NCBI GenBank assembly: GCA_020310875.1
Contig: MU260052.1
Location: 1,752,501 to 1,816,500 of the forward strand
DNA: 64,000 bases
Origin: Ceratopteris richardii
Taxonomy: Eukaryota > Streptophyta > Polypodiopsida > Polypodiales > Pteridaceae
Direction of reading: 5' to 3'
Position 1 is the stretch's first letter. Every line of letters starts with the position of its first letter. The notes under the pieces are model-generated. The model searched no databases. It was not told the DNA's origin and saw only the letters and a program-made list of their open reading frames with translations. Both the position numbers and the translations under genes were made by a program. Below are positions 54,101 to 62,618 of this stretch, piece after piece.

Positions 54101-55056
54101 CAGACTCTGTATTGTCTACATTTGTTGAATATCTTCCTCAACTCGGGAATGTGATCGGGTCTTTGATTGGAGTATGTGCAAAGGTCATCTACATATACCT
54201 CCATGCTTTTTTTCAGAAATTCCTTGAAAACATGACACATTAATCTCTGGAAGGTGGCTGGAGCATTAGTGAGTCCAAAGGGCATCACTCTGAATGCATA
54301 CACTCCCCATTCAGTGGCGAATGTTGTCTTGTGTTGATCCTCAGTCGCAATAGCTACTTGATTGTATCCGGAGAATCCATCTAAGAAACTATAGACCTCC
54401 TTACCTGCTACTCTCTCTAATAAATGGTCCGTGATAGGTAGTGGGTAGTTGTCACGTATAGTGGCTGCATTCACCTTCTTCAAATTTATGCACACTCTCA
54501 ATTTTCCATTCTTCTTGGGCACTACTACTAGTGGCGATACCCACTCGGTATGTTCTATCTCATATATGAATCCTGCCGCTAGTAGTTTGTCTATTTCCTC
54601 TTTGATCTTTGCTGCGTAGACTTCATTATATGTATAAGGACGTTGTTTGGAGGGTTTTGCATCTGCTGTCATTGGTATTCGATGGGAACAAATAGTGGGT
54701 TCTACCCCTTTAAGATCCTTATAGGTCCATGCAAACACATCTCGGTACTCCCTAATAAGGCACATGGGTTCTTCTTCCTCTTCTTCAGACACATCTTTAC
54801 CAATATATGTACATCTTTCTTCTCCATCCTCAATTGTCACAACAATTTTTTTCGTTTGTTCCTTATTGTCATAAGCTTCTCCATCTCGTGCCTCTCGTCT
54901 AGGCATTTGAATGGCCACTTTTCTTTCCTCTACTTCATATTTTTTAAAGTGTTCAGGAACTTCAAAAAGATCTGGGTCCGGCCCTACTTCACTCTTGTTC
55001 TCCTCCTGCCTGTATATTGCAGTAGTAGTTTCAATTGCTAAGATCTTTGTTGGTTC
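51130..55056 (-). CDS. Element D pol: RT, RNase H, integrase with two zinc modules, PR2
   Basis: Same frame as gag, open from just after the gag TAG; the 1,262 residues below count from 54918. RT spans about 115-300 with Tyr-Val-Asp-Asp at 242-245. RNase H spans about 380-505 (Asp388, Glu430, Asp456). Zinc module 1: His594, His601, Cys632, Cys635. Module 2: His720, His727, Cys758, Cys761. Integrase core: Asp790, Asp852, Glu888 (D-X35-E). GPY-type module about 1022-1065, no chromodomain. A Glu/Arg-rich helix spans 1080-1115. The second retropepsin spans about 1145-1240 with Asp1162-Ser-Gly-Ala, Gly-Ile-Gly-Gly at 1191-1194 and Ile-Leu-Gly-His-Asp-Trp at 1231-1236. All catalytic residues are present, so the enzymes may be active. 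Confidence 0.95.
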   Translation of the reverse strand, partial: EPTKILAIETTTAIYRQEENKSEVGPDPDLFEVPEHFKKYEVEERKVAIQMPRREARDGEAYDNKEQTKKIVVTIEDGEERCTYIGKDVSEEEEEEPMCLIREYRDVFAWTYKDLKGVEPTICSHRIPMTADAKPSKQRPYTYNEVYAAKIKEEIDKLLAAGFIYEIEHTEWVSPLVVVPKKNGKLRVCINLKKVNAATIRDNYPLPITDHLLERVAGKEVYSFLDGFSGYNQVAIATEDQHKTTFATEWGVYAFRVMPFGLTNAPATFQRLMCHVFKEFLKKSMEVYVDDLCTYSNQRPDHIPELRKIFNKCRQYRVCLNPEKCVFMVRQGKILGHIVSRNKISTDEEKIKVILDLPRPKNAKEVQAFMGHCGYYRRFIHMYAIIAKPLYGLLTQFTWTEECEKAFTELKKRLSTAPILKSPNWSKPFHIHVDASNYAIGCILAQPADEGKLDHPIAYASRQLNQAERNYTTTEREGLGMVYAVKKFRHYLLANKFKFFIDHQALLYLVNKPCNTGRLVRWFLLLMEFDFEVIVKKGNTHVRADHLSRLTHGEPPNGVPDDLPDAYLFNLEVCPRWAEKLIPILTHGPQHSINRNSKKEILQSRNLHIVSGSVYYKEPNGVLLRCVDEEEQTQLIEQAHVNKWKTHKGIHGTIRELKRLGVHWPGMPKSVHDHVSNCAECQEKVPEDHMSIPFSTIAPNWSTTLVKFLKTQEHELGTSLARKRSLEEMSKDYILIGKQLFKRGKDNQLRLCVHEGEYIPILEMAHAGAAGGHFSAERTVKMILFAGLWWPTLHMDAETYVQSCETCQRTKYPIRRDDMPLRPMICARAFTKWGIDFIGPINPPAKGSHAEYIIVATDYLTKWVEARATRKNDAQTTTKFLFEHVFTRFGLPIEIVSDRGTHFVNEVIESLMNEFLVIHKKSAPYHPQANGQAESSNKVLCTVLTKLVNNGRSDWDKQLHHATWAFRVAYKTAIGTTPFNLVYGQNAILPIDFLVPTLKVAQQYEWNGHELSQQLDQIEKLHETRLQAVAGIYAAKRRQKAYYDAHIKDKGLKEGDLVLVYTLKQHAKKLQKCGYGPLIINRISTSGAVNLATLDGDILPNYISGCRVRRFMEPLTEQMLARLVGAQNRKKEEERIREEARQEALERIRKQKEWIRQRDERYLQGAEPIPMANYQVKNHDTTGTRKTQPYLNLGIGKTEYKLIDALIDSGAGLSCMRKRIAEELQLELNPTKAQLIGIGGHTIECIGTTNVSLHLGNSSMEQIVLVCEDEDLIEDFILGHDWIIETEACIHLAQGYISATIGIRRFSA

Positions 55057-58000
55057 CTATTCCCTCTGGTTCTGAATAGTATTTACGCGGCTTTCTTCGT
55101 AATCCAATTCTGGTTCCATTTCTATGCTTTCATATTCCTCTTTCCATTCTTTTTCCAGGATTTCCCCTTCTCCTACTTCTTGAAGAACGACCATATAGAG
55201 ATTGACATCATAGCCGTCCTCATCTATGCATTCATTCATTGTCAAAACTTCCTCGTTTACACACACATCTAGAGTCGCCAAGATTTCCATCCATCCATGT
55301 GGCTCAAAAATTTCATCAGAGAAAATTTGAGGTGTGTAAGTGGGATCCTCTACTGGTCTATGGTTAGGATGTCCTATCGGCCAAGGTTGCCGTTTGCTCT
55401 CTTCTCTCTTGGATTCCTTACACATCCACAACTGAGCATCTTCATGCATCCATGATTGATCACTTGATCCGGCACTGTGAATGGATAAGTCATCTTCTTC
55501 TCGGTGCACTGGATTCCATTGTAGTGGAGGGACATCTCGATAAGAAAATGTGTGTAAATTTATCTTGGTGGTGTTTCCTTGATGTTGCAGGTACAACGAA
55601 TCTCTTCCCCAATCCTGTACTACCCGCATTTGTCTCATGAAGGGTCGTCCTAATATCATCTTGTAGTTGTTTGCTCTCTCGAATTTACAGATGGCTAGAG
55701 TGTGTTCGAATTCTACACCGCAAGTGGTTAGTTTGATCCTTTCCAATATTCCTAAGGGTTTTTCTACGTGACCGTCTGCTAATTGGAGTTTCATGCGTGT
55801 GGGTCGTAAGGCAGGTTTTCCCCATTTTTCCCAGATTTCCTTAGTGGCAATTCCTACCCCGGCACCCGTATCCAAAATAGCCTTGGTCATGTACCCATTG
55901 TGTGTGACTGGTAGACAAGTATTACCCTCATCTCCTTCACTAAACTCTCCCACTTTGTCAACAGGAACTTGTATTGTGGAGTTATTTTCCTTCTCCTTTT
56001 CTGTTGGTTTTCCAATCTCTGGTTGTGAGGCTAATTGGTTTGCCATTTGCTTCCATAATTGTGGTTTAAGTCGAAGCAATTCTTCCACCGTCAATTGGCA
56101 TCGTACTTTTGTTTTCTTTAATTCTGATAGATTGTGTGAACTCTCTTCTACATTTTCCTTTTCCTTTCCATGCACTGTTGGTGCTCGTATTATTATGGAC
56201 TCCCTTTCGTATTCTCCCATATAATTAGGCAATGTTGAAATGCTTATGGTTTCCTCTCTTCCTCTGTCAAGGTTCGACACTTCTTTGTACACTTCCTCCA
56301 AGTTGGGGTGAAGTTGACAATCTTCCCCATCTATTTCTTCAAAAGGAGGTGCATTATCTCCATTCTTCTTCCATTGCTCCTCTCGTATTCTGTTCCATAA
56401 GTCTTTTGGCCAATCTGCCTCTAGATCTGGGATTATTGACAGTGGTTCCTCCAGGGTTGTTATCTGACCGCCTTGGTCAACTTCCTTCCTAGGTTCTTTG
56501 TGATTGGGTTTCAAGCACTCCTCATACAGACTAGGTGCAATCCTGGTCTCTGGTAACATTGGGATAGGCTTTTCTAGGGTTGCTTGTGCTACTTCTATGA
56601 GTTTCCTGCATATGGTTAGTCTTTCTTTTTCTAATTCCCCTTTAGGGTAGATTTTTTCATGTTGTTCAACGCTTGGACCCATCTTGATTCTAGCTTGGTA
56701 GGCTTTCAACCACATGTCTAAGTCGTCTGGCTTTGGGTCTGCTAGAACTGATCCGGGCTTCTCCCTATCTAGACTAGGTTCGGTTAGCTCAAGGGTCTCC
56801 TTAGGATTCCCATGTTCCTTGTGTTTATTCGGGTCTTTGGTTTGCTTCTTATTGTTTATAGTCTTGTTTTTTGCCCATTTGTCCTTGAGTTTCTCTCGTC
56901 TTTCCTTCCATTTCTGAGCTTTCGTGTTGCGGGGATTTTCACATGGATCCTCAGAATCTTCCACTATCTGAATTGAAGGGCTTGTTTTCTTGTTGTTTTT
57001 TTGTTCCTCTTCCGAGTGCTGTTCTTTTTGTAGTTTCGTTTGGGCTCTGGTAATGGCCTTTAGTGGCACCGTGTACTCCTTATCACTTCCGGATCCTTCA
57101 ACGACCTCTATCACATTGATAGGCGTAGTGTCTTGGGATTTGGTTGGGTTCTTAGGGCAATCTCTAAAAAGATGTTCCTTTCCACAATCACTGCAGTACC
57201 CTTCCCAAACTCTAGGTAGTGGTGGATTATAAGGTCGAGGGCAATCCCTAATGAAGTGATCCCCTCCGCATCTATAGCATGGTCCTCTCTGCACCGGGGG
57301 TCTCACTGGAAGTCTCATGGGTTGCTGTGCTTTAGGAGTTGTATACATTAAGGTGGTGGTTTCTGCTCCATATGTCTGATCACAACCCTCATAACCATAA
57401 TAAGCCGTGTCATATGTTGGTTCATATTCCATCATGTTGGCTTCATATTGATAGTATTCCCCTAGTGGAGGTTCATACCTTGGGTTGGTTGATTCCACAT
57501 TGGTCATTATTGATGCTGGTACCATGGCTCTTTCTAAGTTTTCTTCTGGTTGAGCATACTTCACTGGTACTACTTGTTGAGGTTGTGATAGCTGGGGTCC
57601 CAGTACTGGCTGTGGTGGTGGGTATGGTGCTTGCCCATATTGTCTTGGTGCCCCTGCTTGTGTTGGATAAGGATTGTATCTAGGCATTTCCCTACCCGGC
57701 TCTCTCGGTTGATATCCATATGGTCGGTATTGAGGTGGTTGGATAGGCCGTGTTTGCCTATTGAAGGGACAGTTTTCAGTGGTGTGATTGGTGTATTTTT
57801 GCTCAATGTGGCAGTATGATGACATCCCTTGTTGTTGTTGTCTGTAGTATGGATACGTAGGTTGTGCACCGGTCCCTCCTCTGGTGCATAAGTGTGTGGG
57901 GTGATCTCCTCCACATAAATTACATCTTCGTAGCACAGGCAATCTTTGGGCTGGATTTTGGTAAGCTCTCTGTCCCTGAATTCCTAGTTTCTTTGCTAAT

Positions 58001-59634
58001 AATTCTGCTAATTCTTCCATGTTACTGGAGTTGGATGTGATAGTACTTTTTGAATCTTCTGTCTTAGTGGGGTCGTTGGTACCTTTGAGATCCTCAGCAA
58101 GGTTGTCTTCCAAATCAATGCACTCTTGAAGACACTCACTCAGTGTCTGTAATCTCTTCACATACACTAGTGTTCTTAGGGTTCCGTTAGTAAGTCCATC
58201 TAGAAACAGTGAAATCATCTTTTGTTGCGTGGGTCTCTCAGCTGCTGGGCATCTATCCACAAATTGATTGAATCTTCGGGCAGCAGTCTTCACGGTTTCA
58301 TTAGGGTTTTGTTTAAAGCTATGGATTAAAGATGCAGAATTGTGTTTAATCCCTCTCTTTGTGAATTCTCCAATGAATTCTTGAAAGAATTGTTCCATGT
58401 TTCCAAATTGATTCGGATCTAACGGTTGGAACCAAGTTAGAGCAGTTCCTGTGAGGGTGAGCCCAAAAGACTCATACTGCACAAAGAAGTCCTCTACCTG
58501 CTCTGCTCTTAGAACTTGTTTAAATTCTGCGATATGATCATATGGCTCTCCCAGCCCATCATAATGGTTTCTTACGCATTTAGCTACTTGGATAGGTCTC
58601 AACCTTCTCATTGGTTCAGGTGGTCTGGGCATCATAGGGAAGACTGGGATAGCTGGTCGTAATGGTGGTACTCCCAGCTGTCTTCCTATCGGTGGTTGTG
58701 GTCTTACTGGTGGTCGGTACTGGTTTCCTATCCCTGCGTGGGCCTGATTATGTGTGTGCACTCCTGGAGTTGCAAACTGTACATGAGTATGGTTGGGCAC
58801 ACTTCGTTGAATGGTATGTCCTGATGTGGTTTGCTCCGTTTCTTGTTGATTCCCAAAAGGATTTTGTGAAGTAGTTGCTTGACCTCTCTGAGGAAATACA
58901 GGCGTACCCATGTACCTTAGCCGAGCCCTGTCTAAGGCACTCACTGGCCAGAATCTCCTTTGTTCCTTATCCAAGTAAGTCAGTCTAGTTTCATCATCTG
59001 GGTCTTTCAACTCATAAAATGTCATGGGGCTTTCTTCTCTCCCTGGAACCGGTAAGTCAGTTTGAAGCAACAGTTCTGATCCATGGATCATATAAACTTC
59101 CAACAGGTAATCATCTTGAGGTATCAAATCTCCTCTCAAGACCCGTGACACTTGGGACCTGCCCCTTGGAGTAGACACAGACTCTTCAGGTTGTGTTCTT
59201 TCAGAGTTGTTGGGGTCCACAAACTCTCCCCTTTCATTGATTTTCTCAGGGAATTCAGTCGCAATATAGATAAGACCAATCTTGTCTACATATGCTCCTC
59301 CTTCATACTTTACAGCAGGTCGGGGTACAATTGTGGCATTCTGGGAGGTTATCATCCTAGCAACAGATCTGTTTAACCCATCCAGGTAGATTGGGATTTC
59401 CTGGGCGTTGGTGGACACATATTGTAAGGAGGTACGGTAATCCCCTTCAACAGTGGACATGAAATTCCTATTTGGCGTTGGACCTTGCATGTCTTCCGAA
59501 GCCATGTGTAATTCCTCTTCCGAATCACTAGAGGTTTCTGAGTAGATGGAGTGGTGACTAGCCTGGGCAGCACTTCCTACCGAAGATATGACACTTCTTC
59601 GACTACTTAAAACTCTTCCTGACCTCAAGTTCAT
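55057..59634 (-). CDS. Element D gag-PR1 polyprotein
   Basis: 1,525 codons from ATG 59632-59634 (Met-Asn-Leu-Arg-Ser-Gly-Arg, as in C) to TAG 55057-55059. The capsid-like domain is at about 345-515. Zinc knuckles: Cys571-Cys574-His578-Cys583, Cys786-Cys789-His793-Cys798 and Cys814-Cys817-His821-Cys826, all C-X2-C-X3-H-X4-C, plus a variant C-X8-H-X4-C at 608-622. A Pro/Tyr/Gln-rich stretch lies between (about 625-690). A long charged linker follows (850-1230). PR1 has Asp1255-Thr-Gly-Ala-Gly and Ile-Leu-Gly-Arg-Pro-Phe at 1327-1332. An acidic tail precedes the stop. Pol continues in the same frame, so Gag-Pol could arise by readthrough of TAG. Confidence 0.95.
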   Translation of the reverse strand: MNLRSGRVLSSRRSVISSVGSAAQASHHSIYSETSSDSEEELHMASEDMQGPTPNRNFMSTVEGDYRTSLQYVSTNAQEIPIYLDGLNRSVARMITSQNATIVPRPAVKYEGGAYVDKIGLIYIATEFPEKINERGEFVDPNNSERTQPEESVSTPRGRSQVSRVLRGDLIPQDDYLLEVYMIHGSELLLQTDLPVPGREESPMTFYELKDPDDETRLTYLDKEQRRFWPVSALDRARLRYMGTPVFPQRGQATTSQNPFGNQQETEQTTSGHTIQRSVPNHTHVQFATPGVHTHNQAHAGIGNQYRPPVRPQPPIGRQLGVPPLRPAIPVFPMMPRPPEPMRRLRPIQVAKCVRNHYDGLGEPYDHIAEFKQVLRAEQVEDFFVQYESFGLTLTGTALTWFQPLDPNQFGNMEQFFQEFIGEFTKRGIKHNSASLIHSFKQNPNETVKTAARRFNQFVDRCPAAERPTQQKMISLFLDGLTNGTLRTLVYVKRLQTLSECLQECIDLEDNLAEDLKGTNDPTKTEDSKSTITSNSSNMEELAELLAKKLGIQGQRAYQNPAQRLPVLRRCNLCGGDHPTHLCTRGGTGAQPTYPYYRQQQQGMSSYCHIEQKYTNHTTENCPFNRQTRPIQPPQYRPYGYQPREPGREMPRYNPYPTQAGAPRQYGQAPYPPPQPVLGPQLSQPQQVVPVKYAQPEENLERAMVPASIMTNVESTNPRYEPPLGEYYQYEANMMEYEPTYDTAYYGYEGCDQTYGAETTTLMYTTPKAQQPMRLPVRPPVQRGPCYRCGGDHFIRDCPRPYNPPLPRVWEGYCSDCGKEHLFRDCPKNPTKSQDTTPINVIEVVEGSGSDKEYTVPLKAITRAQTKLQKEQHSEEEQKNNKKTSPSIQIVEDSEDPCENPRNTKAQKWKERREKLKDKWAKNKTINNKKQTKDPNKHKEHGNPKETLELTEPSLDREKPGSVLADPKPDDLDMWLKAYQARIKMGPSVEQHEKIYPKGELEKERLTICRKLIEVAQATLEKPIPMLPETRIAPSLYEECLKPNHKEPRKEVDQGGQITTLEEPLSIIPDLEADWPKDLWNRIREEQWKKNGDNAPPFEEIDGEDCQLHPNLEEVYKEVSNLDRGREETISISTLPNYMGEYERESIIIRAPTVHGKEKENVEESSHNLSELKKTKVRCQLTVEELLRLKPQLWKQMANQLASQPEIGKPTEKEKENNSTIQVPVDKVGEFSEGDEGNTCLPVTHNGYMTKAILDTGAGVGIATKEIWEKWGKPALRPTRMKLQLADGHVEKPLGILERIKLTTCGVEFEHTLAICKFERANNYKMILGRPFMRQMRVVQDWGRDSLYLQHQGNTTKINLHTFSYRDVPPLQWNPVHREEDDLSIHSAGSSDQSWMHEDAQLWMCKESKREESKRQPWPIGHPNHRPVEDPTYTPQIFSDEIFEPHGWMEILATLDVCVNEEVLTMNECIDEDGYDVNLYMVVLQEVGEGEILEKEWKEEYESIEMEPELDYEESRVNTIQNQRE

Positions 59635-61178
59635 TCACCCCCCCAAGTCTCTCTCTATGTCCCACAGGTTCTCCTTGGGTGGCTCTCCTTATGACTTAAA
59701 GTGTCTTGACACAAGAATGGGTCAATCTGGACGATACCCCTTCCTGACGATACTGCTCTTGGCGATACTGCTTTGATCACGATACGATACCAGATATCCA
59801 AACGATACGATACTGGATACTGCCAGCGATACGATACCAAACACCAAGACGATACGATACTAACCTGGTATCGCGATACTACATCAGGGAGCAGACGATA
59901 CGATACTAGGATTATCACGATACGATCTCAAAAGTTTCAGGCGATATGAAACTGGAATTTATACCGATACGATATCAGTGTGGTATCGCGATACCGATCT
60001 CGAGGAGAAGGCGATATGATACCTCGTGTACGATACGATACCAGAGGTCCAAACGATACGATACTTATGACAGTATCGCGATACTGTCCAAGTGAGTGGC
60101 CGATACGATATCAAGGTGGTGTCGCGATATCATACTTCACGAGACACGATACGATACTCAAGAAGGACACGATACGATCTCAAAAGTCCGACGATACGAT
60201 ACCAGGTATAGTGTCGCGATACTTCACTAGGAAATATGGTGATACGATACTGACGAAGATCGACGATACGATACTAGAGACTCCAGGCGATACGATCTCA
60301 AAATGGTAAGTGCGATCGCGATACCAACCTTGGCGACACGATACCAAAATGGTATCGCGATGCTAAGGCTGATACCCAACGATACGATACCACAGAAAAT
60401 TGTAAGATCGCGATACCAACTCGGGGTCACGATACCAAAATGGTATCGCGATACCAAGACCGGTATCAAGCGATACGATACTTTGGCGAGTATCGCAATA
60501 CAAGGGAGTTTTGGTATCACGATACCAAGCCTCAACCGATCGCGATACTCAAGCCAAAATGCAAGATTTTTCAGAATTTTTTTTCACCCCCCTGCTCTCC
60601 TCACTTCCCTCTTCCCTCCTAGGCCTCTGTATCACACAAAAGTTCTGTAATGATATCAGTTTTTCCCCCCCGCGATACTGCGCATGCCTTTAATCATGTG
60701 TTTATGCATGTTTAGTGAGTTTCAAACAAATATTCTTATTAAAATCTCACCTCTAACCACTCTTGCTTGCACTTGCACTCTCACACAAGCTCTGAAGGCC
60801 CGCTCTGCACGATACTGCAAGCACGATACCGATCGCTGTCGTCCACGATACCAGAACTCCAGCAAGTATCAAATGAGTCAATTTTTTTTGTTTTTATACT
60901 TTTTTTGATAGAACTTGAATTTTGGGTAATTTTTGGTGATTTTTTCCTATTCCAACTTCTCCTCTCCTCACTACTCCTCTACTTCTAACCTAACCCTAAC
61001 TCCTCCTTCTCTTCCCTCTTCCTAAACCTAAACCTAAAACTTATCACACACACCTCGGAGATGAGAAGTGACAAGTGCTGAAGTGACTGACTACTTGCCA
61101 CAGGACAATTTTACCTCTACAAGTACGATTCTATCACACTCGATCTATAACCATCACGAAGGCACCTTGGTTGAGTGT
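59635..61178 (-). other. Element D 5' leader
   Basis: 1.54 kb between primer site and gag. It carries the GATACGATAC array (59718-60560) plus a few outlying units to about 60870. Pyrimidine-rich sequence (60940-61040) includes CCTAAACCTAAACC-like motifs that are too short and imperfect for telomeric DNA. No coding frame seen. Confidence 0.85.
59718..60560 (-). repeat. GATACGATAC / TATCGCGATA array in the D leader
   Basis: Dozens of copies of CGATACGATAC (plus-strand reading), interspersed with dyads centred on TATCGCGATA. One perfect 18-base palindrome is ACAGTATCGCGATACTGT at 60070-60087. Units recur every 20-40 bases with unrelated spacers. The RNA could form many short hairpins or intermolecular pairs. 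The core ATCGCGAT is shared with the C leader array, although the outer arms differ. Confidence 0.93.
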
Positions 61179-61196
61179 TCCCCGGCAACGGCGCCA
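61179..61196 (-). other. Element D primer-binding site (tRNA-Asp)
   Basis: Plus strand TCCCCGGCAACGGCGCCA equals the last 18 bases of plant tRNA-Asp(GTC). It lies six bases inside the 5' LTR. Same tRNA as element C. Confidence 0.93.
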
Positions 61197-61202
61197 AAAA
61201 CG

Positions 61203-62613
61203 TGTGTACTTGAGTCAAGAGGACTCAAGGACTTGTGCCAATGAGACTGTACCTCAATTGCCACACAAGTGCGTATAGTGGGTACTTAACACACATCTAA
61301 TTGTCAATCCAAAGGAACGACGTACCAAGTGTATGAAGACGTGTGCACACGTGATGGAAAGTGAAGTGATTTAGCTAGCATGCATGAGAAAAGACTACTA
61401 CCTCTCACACTCTTTGAAATACTGAAAGTGTTTGCCGCAAGCCTCTTACAGCAGTTTTCGTATTTTGAGGTTTTCTCCCAGCCCAGAACTCCGAATATAG
61501 GCAATAGGGTACTCGTTTCGAAGCTCTCGACGAGAAGCATCCAACGGTAGTGGTTTCACTCGATTCTGACCACTCTGCTTCAAGTTATGGCAAAAACAGT
61601 GAATGACGGGAGTCACCAACACCCGCGCCACAACTCCTCCTAGCTTGCACACACACTACAGCAGCTCAAAACCAAGGGAAAGGGGTAGACAACAGTCCTA
61701 CACATGCATTTCAAGCATAACACACACATACAAGAGCGAAATGAAGATCAAAATCAACAAGAAAGAGGCAAACTCGAAAATTTGAAGAGCTCCTTCTTCA
61801 CAATGGCAAAAAGTTCTTACAAAGAGTCACAAAGTGACTTATATACTAGTGCCCTAAGTTTGGTCCTTTCACACAAGCAACCGGCACTTTATTCACTAAA
61901 AAGACTAATTTCCTACTATTTTACATGGGTAATTCTCTATTCTTCTGTGGGGATGCATCTAGAGGACTCCTCTAGTGTATTTACAACGGAAAATATATTA
62001 CAAGGGTGGTTATGATACAAAATGTGATGTCCGAATCGGAAAAATTTGGGGCCCGTCTTTTTCTCTGCTTTGTGCTCTTTTTTAGCTCTGCAACACTTTC
62101 CCCCTCTTCGTCTCTGTCGTCCCTTGACAGGCTTTGCTTCTTGTCCTCAGTTTGTTGTCTGCACGCAACCTTTGCTCATTGTTACCTGTTTATAAAACAG
62201 GTGTTCAGTTTTGACGGCCTCTTCTTAATCCTTGTTTGACATTCTTTTGGCCTGATGCATTTGACTTGTTTGCCCGCAACCCTTGGAGTTTGACTGACTA
62301 CCTGATATTTTGCAGTCTAATTCACCTATAGGTTATTAATTCTGGGTTGCCACGCACGCCACCAGTGGAAGGTTGGAGATGTAGTGCTTCAGTCTTCGAT
62401 CTGGACCTTCCCACAGATCAAGAGGTTGAAGCACCCATGTGGGTTGTGTCCTTTCCTTGGTGTGTGCGCCCCTGCGGGGCTCTGTGCAGAGATGGTTCAT
62501 GTGCCCCTGCGGGGCTTCTTGCAGGGACTTGTTCTTGTTGTGTTTATTTCTCTTGAGTCATTTTAGACTTTGACTTCCTTCTTCGTTTCTTTTTGCTTGA
62601 TTGTCCCTCTACA
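61203..62613 (-). repeat. Element D 5' LTR (1,411 bp)
   Basis: TGTGTACTTG...CCTCTACA in plus-strand reading. Near-identical to 45048-46458. It drives transcription leftward. The outer target copy cctat follows at 62614-62618. Confidence 0.97.
61838..61845 (-). promoter_or_regulatory. Element D TATA box
   Basis: TATATAAG on the minus strand, preserved in both LTRs. The best core promoter candidate for the element. Confidence 0.6.
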
Positions 62614-62618
62614 CCTAT

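Larger units (their letters stand above)
45048..62613 (-). mobile_element. Ty3/Gypsy element D: young, 17.6 kb, dual-protease
   Basis: Complete element with 1,411-bp LTRs (TG...CA, left outer TG now TA), perfect 5-bp target duplication cctat (45043-45047 and 62614-62618), tRNA-Asp primer site, 1.5-kb leader with a GATACGATAC array, gag-PR1, pol with PR2, at least three extra ORFs, and a polypurine tract. By eye the LTRs differ at about eight positions, so insertion was recent. It is the only near-intact copy here and the reference for the group. Its length is well above typical Gypsy elements (commonly 5-13 kb). Confidence 0.95.

Noticed and set aside
55793..59376. Plus-strand ORFs of 60-143 codons opposite D gag
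   Set aside because: Shadows of the 1,525-codon gag frame; no recognisable motif.
60960..61045. Telomere-like CCTAAACC and CCTAACCC motifs
   Set aside because: Only two or three imperfect units inside a pyrimidine-rich leader; not an array.
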